Assembly: GCF_051014685.1 (NCBI RefSeq)
Contig: NC_135058.1
Coordinates: forward strand, 11,472,811-11,536,810
DNA from: Ptiloglossa arizonensis
Lineage: Eukaryota > Arthropoda > Insecta > Hymenoptera > Colletidae
DNA: 64,000 nucleotides
Reading direction: 5' to 3'
Part shown: piece by piece, positions 36,880 to 47,499 of the stretch
Layout of the letters: each line of letters begins with the position of its first letter
Numbering within the stretch: the stretch's first letter is position 1
Translations under genes and position numbers: made by a program
Notes under the pieces: model-generated
Seen by the model: the letters and a program-made list of their open reading frames with translations, nothing else
The model's database searches: none
What the model was told of the DNA's origin: nothing

Positions 36880-37860
36880 AATCCTGAACGCGGCGATCGA
36901 ATGGATAGCGGTCTCGAGTGGTCGGCCTGTATCCTTACCGCTCGACTCCAGGAGCCTCGACATCGCGACAGTCTCTCGGCTCGCTTCGAGCCAGATAAGT
37001 GAATCCTTCGGTGGCAAAACGCGCATTCATTCCGATGCATCGGGGTCGTGACTACGTGACTGCGGGCGATGAACATTCCACCTTGTTACAAAGACGAGGG
37101 GGTAGAGGCGAAATTGGCTCGTATCCACGGGAGCGTGGTAGGTCGAAGGCTGGCTGGGCTCGGGTGATGAGGCGCGGGTGTCGTGACTGTAGCTCCGTTT
37201 CCGCGGTGTAAACGCCCAGAATTTCCGTGGATCCGGAGCTCCCGGTTTGTGTCGGGAGCGAGAGACAACCTTTCTCCGGGGGAATGAAAGCGACGAGCAC
37301 GGAGCCAGGAAGGAGCGAGCGAGCTAGTTCGAGGGTAGCACGGTGCGGAGAGACGAGGGGAGGGTAGATACGGCTTTCGAATATCGCCGGAGCGACCGAA
37401 ACCAAAGCAACGCCGCGAACTGTGCAACGTCAGGACTCGGCCCCGGCTCGTATAATAATATCGCCGACAAGGAGCCGCCACCGCCGCCCTGAGATATTTC
37501 GGATGCAACCCGGTTCGAGCCCCCGCCGTGTAATATCGCCCGAGCTTACTACTCCCGCGCGCGGGAAACACTTGTACTTTTATTACGGACGCGAGACGCC
37601 CCGAGACGCCGAGTGCTCCGAGTAATTGCAGCCAAGTAAAAAGGGGAATTACGTCCCTGCTTACCGGCCGGTGGGGACACCGGGGAGTAAAAAGTTCCCT
37701 ACCGGTTCTTACCCACTGGACGCGCAATGACAGATTTCTTCCCCCGCGAACATAATGCTCCAAGTGGCTGGCTTCTTTTTTTTTTCCTTCTTCCTTTTTC
37801 TTTCTTTTTCTTTTTCGTCGACAAAGCCGGGTAAACGTACCGATGGTTGACACTTCCGGG
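36880..37860. other. CpG-dense block, candidate regulatory or 5'-untranslated region
   Basis: Very CpG-rich, with a 255-codon minus frame (37,086-37,853) and several + frames open at the same time. The minus product begins with a Lys/Arg/Glu run encoded by a pyrimidine tract and continues Arg/Ser/Pro-rich without a domain. Simultaneous openness of several registers shows a composition effect. It may be a CpG-island-like promoter or first exon, but no core promoter motif stands out. Confidence 0.35.
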
Positions 37861-37869
37861 AAGAAAGGG

Positions 37870-39950
37870 TGAATCCAGAGAGGACGGTTTTACGAGAATG
37901 GAACGAGCTACGGCGATTCAGAGCCGACCGTTTATTTTCAGTTTCGCAAGTTTCGAGTCGCGTGGACCGACTCTTTTTTCGGGGCCAGGAGAGACCATAT
38001 TTGCGCGGTTTCTAACGAGCGGTGGCCAGATTCGAACCGTTTTTGCGAGAAAAACGAATCGTTGGATCGGTTTGTTGCACGGGGTTTGCGATTACCGGTT
38101 TTGCAGCTTGTAAATCGTTTTTTCTTTGCGAAATATTTAACTGTGTAACGTTTGGTGACATTTTTGTACGATAAAGAGCTTCCAAGGAGTAATGAAAAGT
38201 AGGATTTGAATTGTAGGGTGGAAGTGCTCGAGGTGCTCGAAGATGGTAGATCTTGGACCTGTTTTCTTGGACTAATTTATGCCAAACGATCCAAACGTTT
38301 ACAGATCTATAGTAGAAACCTAAAACTGGTATTTAAGTTACGTTTGTAAAAAGTTTAAGCGTTCACAGTAATAAAGAAAAATTTATTGGAAGAAGTCGGA
38401 TTCTTGTCGAAAACGCAATGAAATTCTAGAAAAATTGTATTTTACGAACACCGTCCATAAAATTAAACACGCCTTTAAATATCGTTAATCATTTTTAAAC
38501 TCGGTTGGATATAATTCCGCCAATTCCTTCGCAATATTCTTTACAATGTCGTTCGTCTCTGAAAATCTTTTCTCTCGCAGCCGGGGATTTCGGATTCGGG
38601 AATGAGAAAAAGTACGACGGGGATAAAGAAGAATATTTAAATTGATCTAATTCTAGGTTCTCCTGTTTTACCAAAAGCTGCTCCAGTGAAACTGCCGAGC
38701 GAGATCTTCGCAATCTACATGGTATGAAATCTTAAACACGACTGGGGGATGAACACGACAAGAGGAAAGATTGACATTGTATAAGAAACACGGTGAAACG
38801 GTCGACGAACACGAATGGATTTAAATATGGTAATAAATGCCATTAAATAGAGCTATAAAAAATCTAGGTGCAGAATCGCGAATCGGTGATCCGTATCGCG
38901 AAAGATTTCTAATTGACGATCGAACGTTACGTAAATTGCACCGAAGATCATGCGATGCAACGATAATTTTGCTCATATTATCGAGAAGGTATTAAAAATT
39001 GGTGCTTCGCACACTTTTTGTACATTTCTACTCCATAGTGTATTTGTACATTTTTTCTCGCCGTAGAAACAAAAGGTTCGAATAAAAATTCGCGAGCAGA
39101 AATGAATAATCTCGCGCGAAGATTTGTATCTTCTTCTCGGTCGTTCCGCGAGACGGAGACGGATCTGCTCGCGCGAATCGATATAAATAAGCGTTATTGC
39201 TCCCCTTTCGCAATATCGTACGATAATTGTTAAAACGAACCGAATAAACGGCCGCCCGAAACTCCAGGTGTACGCGTCGGAATTTAATTGTCAAACTATG
39301 CGTCTACACGAGCCGACGAGTTCTCCCCTTTTCGAAACGTAATATCACGAAATGACTGTCCCCTAACAAATTGTATCGAAGTTCGATCGAATCACGGCGA
39401 TAGGAGTTTTCACTCGGTCCAGGCGGTTGCACTTTTCATTCCGTACGGAGTTGTCCGAAGTTGAACCCCGGCTGCCACGGGAGCCGAGTTTTGTAGAAAA
39501 TATCGTTGGGAAAAAAGTTGGGAAGGTCGCGAAACGAACGGAACAGGACAGAGGGTATTCGGTACGCGACGAGAGCATCGATAATACGATTAGATACGGA
39601 AACTGTTGGGACGTTTACTTTATCGGAAAAGCCAACAAAAAAATCGGCCGCGTGACAGCTGTTTAAACACGACACGTGCGTAGGTCGTCCAACCATGCCG
39701 AAGCGTGAACCAGAAATCTAAGTTCTCCCGTTACTAAACCGTGAGTTGTGTCTACAACCGGACAGCTGTTATCGTTCGTGTTATCATTGCTGCGGTGTTA
39801 TTTCGAATCGTTCGCGCGGAATAACGCGGCATACGTTTATTTCACTTATCGTTCCCAGCGACCGAGGGTAAGCATAACTCGATACCTCGGTCTCGTTTTT
39901 ATCCTCGGTGATTACCGATACCCTTGATCGTTTCGCGGGGGATTTGTTAG
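37870..39950. other. no gene recognised
   Basis: Mostly AT-rich unique DNA. No repeats, RNAs or exons are supported. Confidence 0.5.
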
Positions 39951-39955
39951 CGTTT

Positions 39956-40108
39956 GTCTTGTACATACTAGATGTATTTCGTTAGTCTTCCACGTACTGG
40001 ACGCGTTTCTTTCGGCTCGTGTGTTCTAGATATGTTTCGTTTGTCTTGCAAGTGTGCAACGGTTGAGTTCTGTTTGTCTTGTACGCGGGCACTGGATGTG
40101 TTTCGTCG
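39956..40108. repeat. minisatellite, five degenerate units of about 30 bp
   Basis: GTCTTGTACATACTAGATG..TTTCGTT-type units start at 39,956, 39,985, about 40,013, 40,043 and 40,076 (spacings about 28-33 bp), each with CTRGATRTGTTTCGT-like content. Confidence 0.65.
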
Positions 40109-40678
40109 GGGAGCTAAATTCTTAGAAATTCGGTGAATTGCTGGTTAAACGTTTCGATCGATAGAATAGTTCTACGCTGAGTAGAATATTCGAAGCGTGT
40201 ATTCGTTAAACGTTTCGATGCCAAATTTTTAGATCCTCCGTAAAGAAATGTCTACATTCTTTATATTTTTCATTTATTTTATATTTAATTCTTACAGCGT
40301 ATGTTTCTTTTTTTCTATATCGAAGAGGATAGCTTTGGTCTAATAAATACCCAATACAAACATTATTTGCGTCGACCTAATTCATCACCGGTATAAATAT
40401 CATACCGAGCAAATAGTATTTTATCATTTTCGATTTCCACTTCGGAATATTGATCAATATTGGAATTATTAAATAAAAACGTGACGTAACCTCAGCTAGC
40501 GATTCGCGTTTGTACGATAGTCGAAATTTTTTCCCGAAAATGGTGTCCCTGTTAAAGCTTCAAGAAACGTGTACTTTATTTCAAACACGTGCAAACGTGT
40601 TGCACAATTTGAATTACGGTGAATTCTTAGTATTTTTCTAAGAAAGTGTGTCTAAAACGAGGAACGCCAAAGTGGTCC

Positions 40679-40680
<2 letters not shown>

Positions 40681-40752
<72 letters not shown>
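40681..40752. repeat. (AT)36 microsatellite
   Basis: A perfect 72-bp AT dinucleotide run flanked by GGTCCAG and CTGCGG. Perfection over 36 units suggests high mutability. Tyr/Ile open frames across it are artefacts. Confidence 0.98.
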
Positions 40753-40754
<2 letters not shown>

Positions 40755-41263
40755 GCGGTGTATCAAAAACAAGAAACTGTGGATTGTTCGAGTTTCGTCC
40801 TCCTTTTGAGGTACCGTGTACAGAAAGCATCGGTCGCCATGCTCCATCGTCTTCGATGAATTCTCTTATACGGATTGGCTGCACACAACGATACCGAACA
40901 GTAAGGAAGCCAACGAGATTCAGGGTAAATCATTCCGTATTGTTTGGCAGCGCTCCCTACCCGGAGAGACAGAAAAGCCCTCGCTGTATCAACGTCCACC
41001 CAACGCTTAGGGCTATGCACAAGCTGCGCATTTTTACGATAATGGATTTGCGAATTACATTTACGATCATGTCCTCGATACATTCGGCGTTGGCCAATAC
41101 CCGTAACTCACGTCCTTAACCTCGATTCGAGATCCTCGAGCGTTACCAACTAGACTTACAGACATCTTATACGCGTGAAACAACAATTTATCGAACACGT
41201 ATATAATCTTCGATTCGGTAGTCGTTGTAATCCGATACGATCGCGTTGTCTCGTCAAATTTTA

Positions 41264-41283
41264 TTCCACTTTTTAAAGTGGAA
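41264..41283. repeat. perfect 9-bp palindrome
   Basis: TTCCACTTT and AAAGTGGAA around a TT centre. A second palindrome (CGATATTG-T-CAATATCG) lies about 55 bp downstream. Both sit at the start of the 164-bp periodic region. Confidence 0.6.
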
Positions 41284-43060
41284 ATGTATTCGATGTTACA
41301 TTAAACAAAACCGAATAAAATCGAAATTATTCTTACGCGATATTGTCAATATCGATGAACACTGTGTATACTCTCATCCCGATTTATCGTTACGGTAGAG
41401 GTTTCTTTTTTCGTTTATTTATCGATTTCTTTCTCTGAACTTTGACCGTACCAAATACGAAATAAACTCGAAACGCATCATTATCGTGGACTATTAATAT
41501 CAATAAGCATCGCGTATTATTGCACTCGATGCGATTCCTTGTACCTAAAACGGCAATTTATCATTATAAAAGGTTGCGCATTTTACATTCACGCAGTATT
41601 TATTTCCCTAGAGGCTAAACGCCGGATAAAACCGAAACGCGTTACCTCCATAACCTATCAATATCAATAAATACCGCACGCTGTGGTATTCGATCTCCTT
41701 TTTATACTAGTAAACTGGCAATTCATCGTTTCGATAGATTTTTCTCTTCGAATTCACGCCGCAACTAATTTACTCGTGTTAAGTGCCAAATAAAATCGAA
41801 ACACGTTATCGCTGCTGACTATTAATATTTATAAAATCCGTGTAGCGGTAGTAAATATAATTATTGACAGGTGTCTTCTCAGAGTATAAAGCACAACGTA
41901 ACAGACACGCGGATTTTTAAGCAAAGATTTAAGATCAAAGAAAACGTTTACATCGCAATATAGGTTAACAGACCGTTTACATTACGAGCTTGTCCTTTCG
42001 CAATCTATTTTCGTACAATCTGAAACGGTAACTTAATTTACAATTACAAAAGATCGCGGCTTTTAATTTCACGCGTTATGCACATATTTCTCCGAGTGGT
42101 CGACTCCAGATAAAATCGAAAAGTGCTACTACCGAGAACCATTAATGTCGCCAAGTAACGTGTGCTATATTCGTACCGAGACAAAGACCCCCCACGGGAG
42201 TAATTAAATACATTCTTGACCAGAGATGTAAACAATCATAAATTTTCTAAATTGTAGATAAATTACGCGTAATCTTTGATAATTACCAAGTGAAATTATA
42301 AAATAGATATCGTAGACGTGTACATTATATGTAACGTCAGATAGGTGTACGTTAATTGTTACGTCTAGAGATACTGTACCGATAACGTGGCGCTTGTACA
42401 TGGACTAATCGAACATTTATTTCGTACAATTCTCGTTCCAATTTTGTCTCGCGAACGATGGTTCTGCTCTTCGTCACCAGCGTGTCGATAAACCTACAAA
42501 GTTCTTTGAACGCACCGCTACCAAGACCATTACCGATAAAGTTACAGAAGCAGAAACAAATGTTCCACGATTGAAATCTACACTATCGCTACGGAAAGTA
42601 TGTAAGCGAGTAACGTATCGCCCCGTAACACTATTCGCGACATTCCCCGATAATCGACCGCGAAGATTAGGATTCACCGAGAATTTACAAAATTGATAAT
42701 CCGGATGGGAAACAATTCGATAAATCCCGAGGAATGGCTCCGCGTTCGGGCCGAAACGGCGCGTAAATAAATAAATCGCGTTCAGAGATTGCTCTCGGAA
42801 ACCGCCGGGAGTTTACTTATCCTCGACATGTTTATGGCCCGCCATTTTACATTACAAGATTATTTGCTCGCAATCAATTTCCTTCGCGCATAAAACGACG
42901 ATTTATCGTTACAACGGATCGCCGCGTTTCGAATTCACGCCTTATTTATTTCTACGGCGCGGCGAACACCGGATAAGATCGTGCCCCGCGTTACCGCAAC
43001 GCGAACTATCAATATCAATAAACACCTGGTATTATCGTACTCGTAACGTAGCCGCACGCC
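41270..43060. repeat. old tandem repeat, period about 147-164 bp, many worn units
   Basis: The word ATAAAAYCGAAA, followed 25-35 bases later by CTATYAATATCAATAAR, recurs with anchors at 41,315, 41,462, 41,626, 41,790 and 42,110, then clearly again at 42,973. Steps are 147, 164, 164, 320 (two units) and about 863 (roughly five units). Between anchors, CGGCAATTTATCRTT and a TTCACGC..TATTTATTTC block also recur. A weak unit is visible near 42,500. Units are strongly diverged, so the array is ancient. Confidence 0.75.
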
Positions 43061-43324
43061 TCGATTTACCACCAGCAATAACAACAACGTTGACGATGGC
43101 TGCCGGCTGGCTCACCTACCCGTTCATTGAAACAGTAGCGACTAGCGTAGCCGGAATAAGCCGAATTTCATGCGCGACGAGTGGAGGAAGGTAGCATGGA
43201 CGGAGTGGGGGTGTTCTGGATATATTTTTACCACCTAAGGCAGTTGTGTTTACATCTCGAGTCCAATTACAGTCTTACCGGCTTTCCCAGCGTCGCAGTT
43301 GTTGCTCGCTATTAGCCGAAGACA

Positions 43325-43462
43325 ATGACGAAGATCGACGACAGTCACTTCGAGATCGAGCGAGACGGTACAATTCGCAACAGCATTAGCGTAGCCTTCG
43401 AACGAAAGCGTCGAAGCAAAATGATTTCCTTTCTGTTTGTACAGTCACCGCCGTCTCGGTGA
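43325..43462 (+). CDS. weak candidate small ORF, 45 codons
   Basis: ATG in the context AGACAATGA opens a 45-codon frame ending TGA at 43,460-43,462. An in-frame TAG stands four codons upstream, so the ATG would be the real start. The product is charged at first (MTKIDDSHFEIERDGTIRN), then basic, then hydrophobic (MISFLFV) near the end. About 100 bp upstream an AT-rich GGATATATTTTT lies in a CpG-rich stretch, a possible but unproven core promoter. No family recognised. Could be a micropeptide, the first exon of a longer gene, or chance. Confidence 0.15.
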   Translation: MTKIDDSHFEIERDGTIRNSISVAFERKRRSKMISFLFVQSPPSR

Positions 43463-43499
43463 AATTCTCGTAACGACGAAGCGAGTTCAATCCAATGCC

Positions 43500-44480
43500 T
43501 TAATAAGTGTCTTTAAATTCATTTATCACGAGTCATGAATGTCTCGAAATTCATTCGTAGCGAATGAAAGAATTCATTCGTAATCTCTGTCGAGATTGTA
43601 CTCGTCGCGATTACAATTTTCACGAGAATGAATCGTGTTAAAATTGCAAAAGCAACGTTTCCTTAAATTTCAAATTCTCCGAGAGACCGTCGTTCGAAGT
43701 TTCAATTCTGGAGAATTTATAATCAAAGAAAACGAAAGTTACACTACCATTTTATTTTGACGTGACTTACTTTTCAAAATACGTTGCTCTTGTTGGGCAG
43801 ACTGTAGAAGGTGTAACGTTACATCAAAATGCAATGGAATAGAAACACCCGTTACCTCTCCCACTCTGCCGCACGGTGCTCACATTTTACACACGAGATT
43901 CAGGTTATTTTTCTGGCTTACGTTGGCAGTGACCCACCTCGTTTCATCGATCCTCCACGCTCTTGCCCTGAAAGTTCTTAACTGCCGGTGGTGAACGAAG
44001 GCTGCGAAGGTCAAGCGAATCGGAACAGCCCCGAGCAGCGCGGAACGTTCTTCAGCGAGTTCGGCCGAGAGAGCCCTTTGTTCCGCGCTTCGCGCGCTAC
44101 AAAATTATCCTTACAATTAGTAGGGACCAGTTCAGCGTGCCCCGACGCGCTGATAAAAGGCCTCATTTGGAAAAGTCACCGAACCCGGAGACTTCAACTG
44201 CAAGCTACACCGATCGCATAAAGCTCGAACGCAAACAGCCCGTTACCAATGAACGATGGAGATGAAGCGTCTGTCAATCGCGTTCGACACGAAAGTGGAC
44301 CCTAATGAGAGATCCATTTATTAAAGGGTGGGAGGGAGGGTGGGATCGGGATAATTGAATTTTTTGACGGTCGTCGAAACGTAATTAGACGTCCACACGA
44401 GAGGGAATTGGACATCGGGTTGGCATTTGAGAGGTATTTAATATTTAAAAAACTATGATTTGTGTTCGGTACATTTCGAG
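43500..44480. other. no gene recognised
   Basis: Unique DNA, AT-rich to 43,800 and CpG-richer after that. Nothing firm. Confidence 0.45.
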
Positions 44481-44506
44481 AGGTAGCTCGATTTAACGAG
44501 AGATAT

Positions 44507-44760
44507 GAGAATTTGTATTTTGGATACCGTGTGTACGAGAATGGATCTAAATATTTAAGCAGAAACAAGTGTCGTAACAGTGTATAGTCTATAGTGTTTA
44601 TAGTGGATAGTAGCGATCGTGTGAAATTTTGAAGAATGATATTTCTTCTGTTTCTTGATGGGTATTTTCATCTATTGTTGAACGTGACAATTTGTATTTT
44701 GTAAAGCTTGGGTAAGAAAATGGGTTTGAATGTTTGAATAAAAATAAGTACAATTGTTCT
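44507..44760. repeat. two-copy degenerate tandem repeat, about 180 bp
   Basis: GAGAATTTGTATTTTGGATA (44,507) and GACAATTTGTATTTTGTAAA (about 44,687) start segments that both continue with a GAAAATGG/GAGAATGG word, AAT..TTTRA and an AAACAAGT/AAATAAGT end. Confidence 0.5.
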
Positions 44761-45029
44761 GTTATCCAGAAACGATATTATTAACTGTTACTAACAGTTT
44801 GAAAATAGAAGTTTATCAAATTAATACGAATAATCAATAAATCCATTTAGAGGTCACGGACGAAACGATAAAAAATTTTCTCGAACGTATTTACGTCTTG
44901 GAAAATTACCAAGGGTGTTAACCCGTACGAAATATTCGTCAAGTACAGATGCACGAATGGAATGAAAAATATTTAGAATACACTCACGGGGTTGTATACT
45001 TAGCCGAATACTCGTGTCGAATAGGAATT

Positions 45030-46000
45030 TAAGTGCTCCGTTGTAACTTAGCTACGCCCGAGGATCTCTTATATCTATCTATGAATACAGCGCTACGAAG
45101 GAGGTTAGCATATCAATGGTCGAAATGTTCAATGTTGGCCAGCTTCTCGATATGTACTGCAGTTCCAGCTCGCTTTGCCGCATGGGATTTGAAAGTCTAC
45201 CGTGCAGAAGGTTGCAAGGGAAATTCGACGAAAGATTTATGCACACGTTGAGGAAATTAACTACGCGTGCCACTTCGTGGGTTAAGAACACCTCGATCGC
45301 TACCGCGTACGAAGGATTAAGATGGTAGACGTGCACGTAGGCAGAACGCAGACTACGTCTACGGAGGTGCAGAGGTCTTTACTAATAAATCAACCGCTAG
45401 GAGCTTGACTCCTTGCTTAACTATTTAGTTGACCGGACCGTAAACGTTTCCTCTAGATATTCCCAACGTCCATACCGTAAACCTGGTCTGCGTAGTTCTA
45501 ACGCTTGGAACATTGTTATCTTTCGTATACGATACTCGGTGAATATTTCAATCGACTTGAGAAGAACGACACTGCCAACCTCGATGCCAAAATAACGCAG
45601 AATCCACGGTGAAAATTGTATCGGAAGATTTATTCCAAAGTAAGTAACCACAATGAGGAAGTATCGTTAGTTTATTTTCCCGATTACTGCGAAAGAAATA
45701 ATTTGTTCGAACCGAAGTTGGTTCGTGGACGTCGCTAGTCCCCGAGAACACAGCAATTCTTTGTTCGATTGGCTCAGGTACTGTTGGCTGTATCGAAAGG
45801 ACTATACCCAAGCGAAGCCTGGCATCGTCCGTGGACCGGCGTCAGGTATGGACCTTGATCCCTTGGATGACCTGCGTGGAAATTCCTGGAAGGAATTCAC
45901 TCGTGACGAAGAGGATCGACACGCGAGAACCAGTAAACCCTCCAGCGGATCTGGTTCCCAAGGTGTACAGTCTGTGTTTCGCGTAGGGCCGTGAGTTCTC
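45030..46000. other. region with several coherent short open frames, unassigned
   Basis: A + frame is open from about 45,673 to 45,993 (stop TGA at 45,991-45,993). It has no early ATG; the first is at 45,846, followed by DLDPLDDLRGNSWKEF. A minus frame, 45,421-45,651, encodes a hydrophobic then basic segment (LPIQFSPWILRYFGIEVGS) but begins with GTG. Neither belongs to a family I know. The density of protein-like frames is above that of nearby DNA, so an eroded gene or mobile-element remnant is possible. A good donor-type AAG|GTAAGG lies downstream at 46,250-46,256. Confidence 0.15.
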
Positions 46001-46146
46001 ACAGGGACAACGAGGATTCGGTTCGTAACGTGCGATACGAATATCAATTACGATATTGTTGCACGCGCGGTGCACCAGAATTATCGAACGCGTCGCTTAT
46101 TTTACGTGTTCCCCCCTAACGGTCGGTATTGCCTTTTGAGCTGCGA

Positions 46147-46156
46147 TAATCGATTA
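46147..46156. promoter_or_regulatory. paired-type homeodomain dimer site (TAAT-N2-ATTA)
   Basis: TAATCGATTA lies in an exact 14-base dyad neighbourhood (GATAATCGATTATT). TAAT-N2-ATTA is the classic P2 site for Paired-class homeodomain dimers. The site lies in a CpG-rich stretch upstream of a Pho/YY1 motif. A binding role is inferred. Confidence 0.3.
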
Positions 46157-46273
46157 TTTGCAACGGTCCCCTATCTCGAAACGAGCAGTCCGGTCAGCGG
46201 CCGCGCGTTCTTCTTCCTCGGCTCCGTTAGCGTTTAATTGATTTTCCCAAGGTAAGGAACGCCACTCGGGCGA

Positions 46274-46295
46274 CCGTGGCGGCCATCTTCCACGG
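46274..46295. promoter_or_regulatory. Pho/YY1-type motif inside a 6-bp inverted repeat
   Basis: GCCATCTT (46,282-46,289), preceded by GGCG, matches the Pho/YY1 consensus (GCCATHWY; AAGATGGC on the minus strand). CCGTGG and CCACGG flank it as inverted arms. Single Pho sites are common, so function is uncertain. Confidence 0.25.
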
Positions 46296-46299
46296 TGAA

Positions 46300-47230
46300 T
46301 CTCTAAATAAATCGTGCAGAAGCAATGTCTATTTTCTTATCGCGAAACGCGCGGATATCACATTTTCGACGATCTCCCTCGACCCATTTCCACAACTATA
46401 TCACGATTATTATTTATAAACGCGTAAAATCTACCGAATGTATTTCTCCATACGCTTATTAATAGCAGCTCACGAGGAACACTCCCGAAGCTTTCGATAT
46501 CGATTTACATATAATTTTGAAAGTTTCCGGTGCGGCTAAGAAAAGGGACACGTTAGTACTATTTCTCGATCCGAGAGGTGAATAATCTTTCCAAAGTTTG
46601 CTCCTAGACGCTATTTTAAAAACAACTGGAAATACCGAGAAGTCTTCCAGACAAATATTGCTCGTTTTAACTTAAAGAGGAAAACGGTAGACGGATTGAT
46701 AAGAACGTCGAGCTTAAAATTGTCCGTTTTCTCTTAGCAAATTATCGACATTTTCAGAGAGAAGAGAGAGATAGTTTGCTCGCACCGAGTCGACAGCAAT
46801 GTAATATCCCGCGTCTAGTTATATTCTCGACTTTACGAAAATTCCGATAACTTTGCAACTCGAGGTGCGAAAAAATGAGCTATTCGTACATATTCGTGTT
46901 ATTCCCCGTTAGAGGCCATAAAACATTCGTTTAAGAAAGTTCCGTGCATCTCCGATAGTTTCGAAGATAGCATCGCCGAGGCGAAACTTCGAAGGGTAAT
47001 TTCATCCCTTAAACTTGAGTTACAGCAGTCGGGGAAAATACTCGACCTTCGATTCCAGGTATGCTACAAACCTGGCAAAGTTTTATCAGTATCGACATCG
47101 AACTCTTCATGAATATTCCTTATCGGTTGAATCGATACGAGACGTCGACAAGGAGCAGTCGTTACGCGCCCATAACTTATAACACGTAGCCAACAATTTC
47201 GTCACACGAGAGCATAACATTTACGAGGCA
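46300..47230. other. no gene recognised
   Basis: Unique AT-rich DNA without a supported feature. Confidence 0.5.
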
Positions 47231-47239
47231 ACAATGTTA

Positions 47240-47433
47240 ATAACACTAGAACTGATAGCGAACGTATTACTATTTGTATCGAATCACATACCTATCTTCC
47301 AAGATTACCGTTAGTTGTTCATTTTGATAATTGTCCAAAAATATTCGAGGCAAAGATACGGTTAATAATCGAGTAATTTTAAAACGAAGTCCGAAACGAG
47401 TCAAATTGACCCATTTGGCAGTTGCAGTGTTAA
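47240..47433. mobile_element. small TTAA-type MITE, about 194 bp
   Basis: The left edge is (A/T)TAA followed by CACTAGAACTG. The right edge is CAGTTGCAGTG followed by TTAA (47,430-47,433); read on the minus strand the right end is CACTGCAACTG, two mismatches from the left. Near the right end is GTCAAATTGACCC, a dyad that I associate with this family of short TTAA elements in Hymenoptera. There is no coding capacity. A non-autonomous piggyBac-type copy is the best reading; the left TTAA is mutated to ATAA. Confidence 0.65.
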
Positions 47434-47499
47434 ATAATCATGGAACCGCGACAAACTGCAACCAACAAGAAACCAACAGGTACTCAATTAAGCCAGTTA

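Noticed and set aside
37086..37853. 255-codon open frame on the minus strand
   Set aside because: Starts over a pyrimidine tract encoding Lys/Arg/Glu, and several other registers are open in the same GC-rich block; no family resemblance.
41565..41600. TATAAAAGG with GCAGTA about 30 bases on, promoter-like
   Set aside because: Initiator match is poor, and the site is inside the 164-bp periodic repeat; the equivalent site in other units is not kept.
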